A stretch of 40,000 nucleotides of DNA from Glandiceps talaboti. Its lineage: Eukaryota; Hemichordata; Enteropneusta; Spengelidae. This document shows, in pieces, positions 32,074-40,000 of the stretch. The translations under genes were made by a program, and so were the position numbers. Below the pieces are notes generated by a model. The model was given only the letters and a program-made list of their open reading frames with translations. It ran no database searches and had not been told where the DNA came from. Each line of letters begins with the position of its first letter. Position 1 is the first letter of the stretch. The DNA lies in assembly GCF_964340395.1 (NCBI RefSeq), contig NC_135565.1:21939709-21979708 (forward strand), written 5' to 3'.

Positions 32074-32678
32074 ATAGAAGCAACAGCGGCTACACAACCA
32101 TACAACGAAGATGCCCCTACGGACTACAGAGAAAACGTAACTTTCATTTGACTAGACCTGTCTTTCTAATATTCAATCGTCCTGCAATGTGTCAACAGTT
32201 GCGGCAGTAGTGTCAAATTTTCTCGTGGAATGAAAGCGTGCATGACAAGTCAGAAATTGTTCTGTGTCTGTGATTTTTTCTATGTATGGAAATATTTATG
32301 TCTACAGTAGATTTTCCGTACAGACTCATGTCATCTATCAGTTATTATTAGATGTCCATTTTTTTGTAAAACCATCACTAGAAGAAGCCATATCAAGAAT
32401 AATTATGTACAATAATAAATTTCTGTAAATTTCATAACACTCTTGGTCTTCTAATTCTCCCAGTCATTGAGCAAGCAAGCGAATGAGATAATGAGTAAGT
32501 TTACTGTAGTGTTAAAAAAGTATGCTGTATACGTTTTATTACCAATAATGTGTGGAATTCAACATGGGGGCGGGTCGGATCCAAATATTTTATCAACTCA
32601 AGTGTCTGGTTGTATTATACATGATCGATGATTTATTAACAAAAGTCAAAACTATCTTATAAATACACAAAACAATAT
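32074..32678. other. Intergenic DNA, no gene seen
   Basis: Unique-looking AT-rich DNA between LINE B2 and the small minus-strand gene. A second minus-strand AATAAA lies near 32629-32634. Confidence 0.5.
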
Positions 32679-32684
32679 TTTATT
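32679..32684 (-). terminator. AATAAA polyadenylation signal of the 51-residue gene
   Basis: AATAAA on the minus strand, 88 bases downstream of the TAG at 32774-32772. The distance is normal for a short 3' UTR. In AT-rich DNA such hexamers also arise by chance. Confidence 0.4.
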
Positions 32685-32771
32685 TATGAAATTATCGGTC
32701 CCTGTGAAAACATAGTGATTCGGATAAGTTGGGAATCGTTTACTCGTGTACCGGACGGTGTCAGTATCTAG

Positions 32772-33163
32772 CTACTCAATGCACTGTCTGCGCCAGTCGA
32801 CGGTCGACCACTTCTGTACCTCTTCTTGTCTTAGCCTGTACATTTCATTTCGGATCGATCCTGTCAAAAAAAGAAAATAATAATGTTTAGGCTACTTTCT
32901 CGCCCATGCATGAAATCAATAAGTTACTCTGCATAGGTGAAGTGCACTATCAGGGGAAAATGCATTGACTATCTACTAGAAGTACTAGGCGACAATACGT
33001 GACGTCAATGACGGTGAAACACATGTACGCATGGATAGGATAGGAAAGTTAGAAACACATCTAAATCAAAGGTTGAACATTATATTTTTTACTCACCCTC
33101 CGTCTGAGATTTTGAGGTGAAATCGGCAGCAGGCGTCTGAATACTAGTTCGTGCTGACGGCAT
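32772..33163 (-). CDS. Two-exon gene model for a 51-residue protein of unknown family
   Basis: Exon 1 coding bases are 33163-33097 (22 codons plus one base). The donor is AGG|GTGAGT at 33096. The intron is 236 bp and ends TTTCTTTTTTTGACAG at 32861. Exon 2 runs 32860-32772 and ends with TAG. Joined, the frame gives 51 residues: a Ser/Thr-rich start (MPSARTSIQTPAADF), then a charged, probably helical part with RNEMYRLRQEEVQKW and DWRRQCIE at the end. There is no signal peptide or membrane segment. AATAAA lies 88 bases after the stop. Only this frame of exon 2 is open, and it matches the phase of exon 1, which supports the model. Caveat: an upstream ATG (33189) has a better context (GCAATGG) and reads an Arg-rich frame (MAAFCRRLRCRQHELVF) that ends after nine codons of exon 2. 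That could be an overlapping uORF, or the true start if a splice junction is misplaced. I do not recognise a homologue. Confidence 0.5.
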
Positions 33164-33411
33164 CTGAGCCTTCTACAAAATGCCGCCATTGCGTGATATG
33201 GGCCTGGGATACAGAGAGTCATCGTTGAGGGCGCATCAGACTCCCAAGCAAAATACAAACATGTCAATTCCAGTCAGTTTGAGGTCGATTTACCTGTACA
33301 TTTCCTGTTTGCCCCTTGCTAATTCTTATTCAAATGTGTATAAATACGTCTATTGAATGGAATTTACATATTTTTATTGAGAATTTTAACTGACGTCCTA
33401 GCCTGTGCATT

Positions 33412-34373
33412 AATCATATTGTCACTGAATACATCATTCCATTGAATAATTAATTAGTTTGTATTTGATTCTTGATACAGTTGACCTGAACTATGAATTA
33501 ATTATATTGTCACTGAATACATTAATTCCATTGAATAATTAATTAGTTTGTATTTGATTCTTGATACAGTTGATCTGAACTATGAATTAATTATATTGTC
33601 ACTGAATACATTAATTCCATTGAATAATTAATTAGTTTGTATTTGATTCTTGATACAGTTGATCTGAACTATGAATTAATTATATTGTAACTGAATACAT
33701 TAATTCCATTGAATAATTAATTATTTGTATTTGATTCTTGATACAGTTGATCTTAACTATGAATTAATTTTATTGTCACTGAATACATTAATTCCATTGA
33801 ATAATTAATTAGTTTGTATTTGATTCTTAATACAGCTGATCTGAACTATGAATTAATTATATTGTCACTGAATACATTAATTCCATTGAATAATTATTTA
33901 GTTTGTATTTGATTCTTAATACAGCTGATCTGAACTATGAATTAATTATATTGTCACTGAATACATTAATTCCAGGGAATCATTAATTAGTTTGTATTTG
34001 ATTCTTGATACAGTTGATCTGAACTATGAATTAATTATATTGTCACTGAATACATTAATTCCAGGGAATCATTAATTAGTTTGTATTTGATTCTTGATAC
34101 CGTTGATCTGAACTATGAATTAATTATATTGTCACTGAATACATTAATTCCATGGAATCATTAATTAGTTTGTATTTGATTCTTGATACAGTTGATCTGA
34201 ACTATGAATTAATTATATTGTAACTGAATACATTAATTCTATTGACTAATTAATTAGTTTGTATTTGATTCTTGATACAGTTGATCTGAACTATGAATTA
34301 ATTATATTGTAACTGAATACATTAATGTTATTGAATAATTAATTAGTTTGTATTTGATTCTTGATACAGCTGA
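33412..34373. repeat. 89-bp satellite, array 2 (about 11 copies)
   Basis: Units identical in type and orientation to array 1 (TCACTGAATACAT at 33422, 33510, 33599 and so on). A few units have TAACTG or a one- or two-base loss. Neighbouring units share variants such as TTCCAGGGAATC, a sign of local amplification. The right end is interrupted by CGTTCATAGTACTAACAGG. Confidence 0.95.
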
Positions 34374-34807
34374 TCGTTCATAGTACTAACAGGTCGTCAC
34401 TGTATGGGTGGATGGATGGTTGGTGTCAGTTAGTCATGCAATATGCGCCAGAAACGAGGTCCCGCCCCAAACATTGATTACAAATTTACAATTTATTTGT
34501 ACATTTAGGACGTCCAATAGGTTACGTTGTATGTTCATATTCCGACGGTATCTGTTACTTGTTGTCTTCGCTTTCCTTTGATCGTCGCTTTGATATCATT
34601 TTTAGTAAACAAACTGCAAACTTCAAAGAAACTGCAGATAGTACGAGTAAAAGGTGCCCCCTAACTTTCCAGTAAAACGTTGAAACGGGAAACGTTGTTT
34701 GTGGTTTGATTTTGATTGCATTTCAAAAAACGAAAGTTCGAATTTCTATATCAACACCTGAAACACTAAGTTCAAAATTCACATGTAATTTCAAATGATG
34801 ATTTCTT
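34374..34807. other. DNA between satellite array 2 and the terminal-type repeat
   Basis: No gene. It begins with TTCATAGTACTAACAGGTCG, matched near 11163 at the Penelope-like locus; beyond that I see no match. Confidence 0.4.
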
Positions 34808-35137
34808 AAACACGTACTCGTGGTTTGAAATTACGTCAAAAACGAATCACATCATCTCTGGATAGATTAGGATTTCACTTGCACGTCGTTAGTCACGCAC
34901 CATTTTTGAACAAGTTCTTTCACTTATTTCTTCCTTTTTTTGTATTTGCTGATTTCTAATTAAATCGTACAAGGTACTGACTTTAAATTATGGAGATACA
35001 TTGATAGTTAACCTCTGATTTTGAATACCTTGTTTGGTGAATGAAAACCTTCGAACGATAATATAATCTAGATTGAATTTATAGAGTGTTACGTGGAAAT
35101 ATCCAGAATTTCCTACAATTACTAAGTATTTCATTGA
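34808..35137 (+). repeat. Terminal-type repeat, second copy
   Basis: Direct repeat of 11895-12219 with a few substitutions and small indels. No RT lies beside it, so this locus looks like a deletion derivative or a non-autonomous relative. Confidence 0.85.
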
Positions 35138-35481
35138 TTTTTTTTGAGACAGTATACTACCTCGATAAAACTCAGAATTCATTGGAAGTTTATTGAATTA
35201 GATGTTAGAATTTATTGTATTTAACTGAGGTATTTGAATATTGAACTATTTACATACTTGGCACAAGTCATTAATCCATCAAAGCATACATTGGATTTCA
35301 ATCAATTGATGACACATACACATTGTATTATTTAGACAAGAAATTGGTTACATTAACTTTATTGTTCCATTATGCCCATGATCAAACATGTATCCTGGCA
35401 GTTCGGTTGCAATCATAGTTCTCTAATATATTGCAAATATAACAGAAAAGCATCCTAATAATTCTTTTTCTTTTTCTTTAG
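35138..35481. other. Upstream intron or 5' flank of the sialyltransferase
   Basis: AT-rich, with no frames of note. It ends in a strong splice acceptor (CTTTTTCTTTTTCTTTAG, AG at 35480-35481). This implies that it is the end of an intron and that at least one non-coding 5' exon lies further upstream. Confidence 0.5.
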
Positions 35482-37342
35482 ATTGACATTGGTATCTTCA
35501 CAAAGGATTTTTATCACCTTCTCAGTTAACAACCGCTGAATGATGAAATCTATTATAAGGAGTCGCTATCGATTATGCCTTTGGTTAATCATTTGGACAG
35601 TGATAGTATTTCTCTTGAGACATCTGTTTCCTTCAAATATCTTTCCGTCCAGTGTTGGTTATCATACACTGTCGAATGTCCAAACAACATTAGGCGATGA
35701 CGTAATCCTGGAAACAGATATGAAAAATATCTATGATATAGTCAGTTTAACTGACACCAAGTTGGTATTTGCTCTAAAGGCATATAATTCGAAATTTAAC
35801 AAATCCTCCGAAAAAGTACCACCATATAGAGATCGCATCAAAAATAAAGAAAATGTGAGTGCTACTGACGTTCTTTGTAGACTAAAAAGTACGGCGGAAA
35901 TGAGTATGATTGGTCCGAAAACAACTCCATTCCGTGAAATGGGGATTGGAAAATATTTACCAAAGGATCCATTACTTACCGTTAAGCCCATATACAACAG
36001 ATGTGCTGTTGTATTAAGTTCGGGCTCTATGAAGAACTCTAGTTTAGGGGAGGACATTGGTGAGTATTCATTGGTATATATTTTATTTCATATCATTAAG
36101 ACTAGTGTAATTTGTGAACTTCATTTTCGAGGTGTATGAAAATGATGAAACAATGGAAACATCCAATGAAAACAATGAAATGGGAAAACACAATGAAAAC
36201 AATGGAAACTTTGAAAACAATGACAAGTTGTTTGAAGAAGGGGGGGGGGATGTTTGCATCAAACTATCTGTCCGAAATTAATCCAAAAAATGTTCTCTTC
36301 TCAAGTAGGAACTCTTTTAGATATGCTTTACATGCACTTCCCCAGACTTCAATGACATAAAAAATGTGCGGTAAAACAAAAGCATTGTACAACAGGAGAA
36401 TTGGAATTGAAACTATTGTGCACAACCTGCAAAAAATCCAGTAAAGTTGCTTATTTTTTCTTTATCTGTGCAATATGTGCTTTCCAGGTTAAATTACTAT
36501 CTAGACAAATTCTAATAAAAGATGTATGCACAACTCTTACAATGTAGATGATTTGCCATAACGGTTGAATTGGATGGCTTAGCCAAGACGAAGAATTTAT
36601 TCATTAGTTATTTCATAGAAACATTGATATTGACATTTCATTTGGGGTGACCCTATTTTTTTTTGAATTTGTTTCCCATTTCTTTTTCAACTATGGGTCA
36701 GTCGGTTAATTAAAAAGAGAGAGTAAAGGAGTAAAAATCATCATCTCATTCATGTTTCCCTGCCTCTCCTCCTCTTCCCTATCTAGTCTTTCATCGGATT
36801 CCTTGTTTGAAGCCCTTTCCCAGCTTCTATACACAATTGGCATGTTTTCAGGTCACCTACTTGAATGACTTCATGAAAGAAATGTTTTGTTCTTGAACAA
36901 GTGTCAATGCCGCCGTCATTACTGTAGATAATGATGACAGTCCAAACACTTGCTTATTCTTGCCAGAGATCTGTAAAATATTAAGGGTGAGCAAAAGGGA
37001 AAAAAAAGTAGAGTCACCCTTATATAGTGTACTCTGTTAATGTATGCAAAAAAAACCCCACTTTCTTTATATCGATGACTCCATCAATTAGGCTTGGATG
37101 CCTTCTGAATGAATTATCTTCAATATTCTGTAGATTCCCATGATGCAGTTCTCCGGTTTAATGTTGCGCCATTCAAAGGATATGAAAGAGATGTTGGAAA
37201 GAAAACAACAATCAGACTTATTAACCGTCAAACTCTATACACTCATCCCGTTATCAGTATGGGTCGTGGGAATGGCTTTGACAACAATACTATAATGGTG
37301 ATGCTGGCAATGGGAGGCACTTATAATGGTAATCTGTATGAG
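35482..37342 (+). CDS. Beta-galactoside alpha-2,6-sialyltransferase (ST6Gal family), first two coding exons
   Basis: ST6Gal enzymes move sialic acid from CMP-sialic acid to the 6-OH of terminal galactose on glycans in the Golgi. Exon 1 starts at 35482; its ATG at 35540 follows an in-frame TGA. It codes to 36059 (173 codons plus one base), donor G|GTGAGT. Exon 2 is 37134-37342 after TATTCTGTAG; its likely donor is GAG|GTGGGT. The joined protein, 243 residues so far, has a short basic cytoplasmic tail and a membrane anchor at about residues 12-30 (type II). A stem follows, with sequons at N87, N105 and N166. The family's DVLCRLK and [11 protein letters not shown] segments precede sialylmotif L, from [20 protein letters not shown] across the splice to [15 protein letters not shown]113 and C155 match conserved ST6Gal cysteines. 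Motifs S, III and VS must lie beyond base 40000. The best match is ST6Gal rather than ST3Gal, ST8Sia or ST6GalNAc. Confidence 0.9.
36060..37133 (+). other. Sialyltransferase intron 1
   Basis: GT-AG intron, phase 1, inside sialylmotif L. It contains a degenerate AATGAAAACAATGGAAAC simple repeat (36136-36230), a 9-base G run (36241-36249) and otherwise AT-rich sequence. Frames within it are chance. Confidence 0.8.
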
Positions 37343-37740
37343 GTGGGTATTCATCTCCAACTGAATACACCCCAAGTTTATATTGCATATTCAGTTTGTG
37401 TGTTAGTATATGGAAAAGTCAAGGGATTCAAATTTAACCTAGTCTTTATCTGCTGTTTGTTTGTTTGCTGCTTAAGTTCATGTATTTTAGTTTTCATTAG
37501 CTGTGAACTATTCTCTTAAATGCTCACTGTTTCACACCTCGAAAGTTCTCTCTTGCAGCATAATTGGTGGAGGGTCTATGCTTGCAGTGACAATTGTCCC
37601 TGTTTCATGACTGTTACCAACTGCAATGTATTCCTAGTTGGTGGATCAAACGTGTGGGTATTCACTCCATACATGCTGCTAATCTCTAACACCTCCTACT
37701 TCTTTTGGTCTATATTTCTTTTTAAGGCCTAAAAAATAGT
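37343..37740 (+). other. Start of sialyltransferase intron 2
   Basis: From GTGGGTATTC onward the frame loses similarity to the family (it stops at 37517-37519), so this is read as intron. Nothing else is seen before the minisatellite. Confidence 0.6.
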
Positions 37741-40000
37741 TGGATACTAATACCGGTTAATGATAGGTCAGTGGTAATGTCAATCAAGTTAGATGGATAC
37801 TAATACTGGCTAATGATAAGTTAGTGGCAGTGTCAATCAACATAGATAGATACTAATACTGGCTAATGATAGGTCAGTGGCAGTGTCAATCAACATAGAT
37901 GGATACTATACTGATTACTGATAGGTCAGTGGCAGTGTCAATCAACTTAGATGGATACTAATACTGGCTAATGATAGGTGAGTGGCAGTGTCAATCAACT
38001 TAGTTGGATACTAATACTGATTACTGATAGGTCAATGGCAGTGTCAATCAACATAGATGGATACTATACTGATTACTGATAGGTCAGTGGCAGTGTCAAT
38101 CAACTTAGATGGATACTAATACTGGCTAATGATAGGTGAGTGGCAGTGTCAATCAACTTAGTTGGATACTAATACTGATTACTGATAGGTCAGTGGCAGT
38201 GTCAATCAACTTAGGTGGATACTAATACTGATTACTGATAGGTCAGTTGCAGTGTCGATTAACTTCGGTAGCTACTAATATTGATTACTGATAGGTCAGT
38301 TGCAGTGTCAATCAACTTAGGTGGATACTAATACTGATTACTGATAGGTCAGTTGCAGTGTCGATCAACTTCGGTAGCTACTAATATTGATTACTGATAG
38401 GTCAATGGCATTGTCAATCAACTTAGGTGGATACTAATACTGATTACTGATAGGTCAGTGGCAGTGTCAATCAACTTAGATGGATACTAATACTGATTAC
38501 TGATAGGTCAGTTGCAGTGTCGATCAACTTCGGTAGCTACTAATATTGATTACTGATAGGTCAATGGCATTGTCAATCAACTTAGGTGGATACTAATGCT
38601 GATTACCGATAGGTCAATGCCATTGTCAATCAACTTAGGTGGATACTAATGCTGATTACCGATAGGTCAGTGGCAGTGTCAATCAACTTAGTTGGATACT
38701 AATACTGATTACTGATAGGTCAATGGCAGTGTCAATCAACTTAGGTAGATACAAATACTGATTACTGATAGGTCAATGGCAGTGTCAGTGAACCTAGTAG
38801 GTCAATGGCATTGCCAATCAACTTAGGTGGAAACTAATGCTGATTACTGATAGGTCAGTGGCAGTGTCAATCAACTTAGGTGGATACTAATACTGATTAC
38901 TGATAGGTCAATGGCATTGCCAATCAACTTAGGTGGAAACTAATGCTGATTACTGATAGGTCAATGGTAGTGTCAATCAACCTAGGTAGATACTAATACT
39001 GATTACTGATAGGTCAATGGCAGTGTCAATCAACTTAGGTGGATACTAATACTGATTACTGATAGGTCAATGGCATTGCCAATCAACTTAGGTGGATACT
39101 AATGCTGATTACTGATAGGTCAATGGTAGTGTCAATCAACTTAGGTAGATACTAATACTGATTACTGATAGGTCAATGGCAGTGTCAATCAACTTAGGTG
39201 GCTACTAATACTGGTTACGGATAGGTCAGTGTCAATCAACTTAGGTGGATACTAATAGTGATTACTGATAGGTCAGTGGCAGTGTCAATCAACTTAGGTG
39301 GATACTAATATTGATTACTGATAGGCCAATGGCAGTGTCAATCAACTTAGGTGGATACTAAAACTGATTACTGATAGACCAATGGCAATGTCAATCAACT
39401 TAGGTGGATACTAATATTGATTACTGATAGGTCAGTGGCAGTGTCAATCAACTTAGGTGGATACTAAAACTGATTACTGATAGGTCAATGGCATTGTCAA
39501 TCAACTTAGGTGGATACTAATACTGATTACTGATAGGTCAGTGGCAGTGTTAATCAACTCAGGTGGATACTAATACTGATTACTGATAGGTCAATGGCAT
39601 TGTCAATCAACTTAGGTGGATACTAATACTGATTACTGATAGGTCAGTGGCAGTATTAATCAACTCAGGTGGATACTAATACTGATTACTGATAGGTCAA
39701 TGGTAGTGTCAATCAACCTAGGTAAATATTAATACTGATTACTGATAGGTCAATGGCAGTGTCAATCAACTTAGGTGGCTACTAATACTGGTTACGGATA
39801 GGTCAGTGGCAGTGTCAATCAACTTTGGTGGATACTAATAGTGATTACTGATAGGCCAATGGCATTGTCAATCAACCTAGGTGGATACTAATGTTGATTA
39901 CTGATAGGTCAATGGCATTGTCAATCAACTTAGATGGATACTAATACTGATTACTGATAGGTCAGTGGCAGTGTCAATCAACTTAGGTGGATACTAAAAC
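37741..40000. repeat. 53-bp minisatellite, more than 40 copies, running off the window
   Basis: Consensus phrases are GGATACTAATACTGATTACT, GATAGGTCAATGGCAGTGTC and AATCAACTTAGGT, 53 bp in total. Several unit variants (GTTGCAGTGTCGATC with CGGTAGCTACTAATATTG; GGCATTGCC with ATGCTG; GGTTACGGATAGG) recur in blocks of two to four, which shows higher-order amplification. Each unit contains TACTAAT, similar to a splicing branch-point sequence, followed by AG dinucleotides. It lies in the sialyltransferase intron. Confidence 0.97.

Noticed and set aside
35731-36057. 108-codon minus-strand frame under the sialyltransferase exon
   Set aside because: Shadow of the real plus-strand exon, which has clear family motifs.
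37741-40000. CRISPR-like appearance of regular repeats
   Set aside because: Units are head-to-tail with no unique spacers, in a eukaryotic intron; it is a minisatellite. The same applies to the 60-, 84- and 89-bp arrays.

Overview
The window is a eukaryotic, almost certainly metazoan, chromosomal segment. Coding exons are short and split by GT-AG introns. Most of the DNA is AT-rich repeat. There are many decayed non-LTR retrotransposons, a Penelope-like reverse transcriptase, inverted-repeat elements, minisatellites and microsatellites. The repeat mix and an ST6Gal-type sialyltransferase fit a marine invertebrate, perhaps a non-vertebrate deuterostome, but the sequence alone does not name the species.

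Host genes. Only two host genes can be supported. On the right, on the + strand, are the first two coding exons of a beta-galactoside alpha-2,6-sialyltransferase (ST6Gal family). They encode a type II membrane anchor, a stem and the whole sialylmotif L; the rest of the gene lies beyond the window. Its last visible intron is filled by a 53-bp minisatellite that runs off the end. About 2.3 kb upstream, on the - strand, is a compact two-exon gene model for a 51-residue protein (33163 to 32772), with consensus splice sites and an AATAAA signal. I do not recognise its family.

Mobile and repeated DNA, left to right. 1-866: CR1/L2-like RT C-terminus. 2905-5810: a broken minus-strand LINE (B1), ending against a 21-bp minisatellite (5811-6480). 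6723-8733: repeat A1, carrying another LINE remnant and a 102-bp hairpin transposon with an 8-bp target duplication. 9724-12219: an 89-bp satellite, a 95-bp inverted repeat and a Penelope-like RT fragment. 12220-17345: mostly unique or diverged repeats. 17505-17932: an 84-bp minisatellite. 19504-20050: a 119-bp near-perfect inverted repeat. 20063-23755: three LINE pieces, including a long RT ORF broken by a single TGA. 24648-27388: microsatellites, hairpins and a fold-back element whose loop is a tandem array resembling tRNA promoter sequence. 27575-32073: a second copy of A followed by B (A2-B2). 33412-35137: a second block of the 89-bp satellite plus the terminal repeat from the Penelope-associated locus.

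Most informative points. LINE copy B2 has its 5' part inverted, with loss of about 63 bp, which is the signature of twin priming. The fold-back element has tRNA-like tandem repeats between its arms. The 51-aa gene may be undescribed. The 89-bp satellite and a terminal repeat travel together at two loci.
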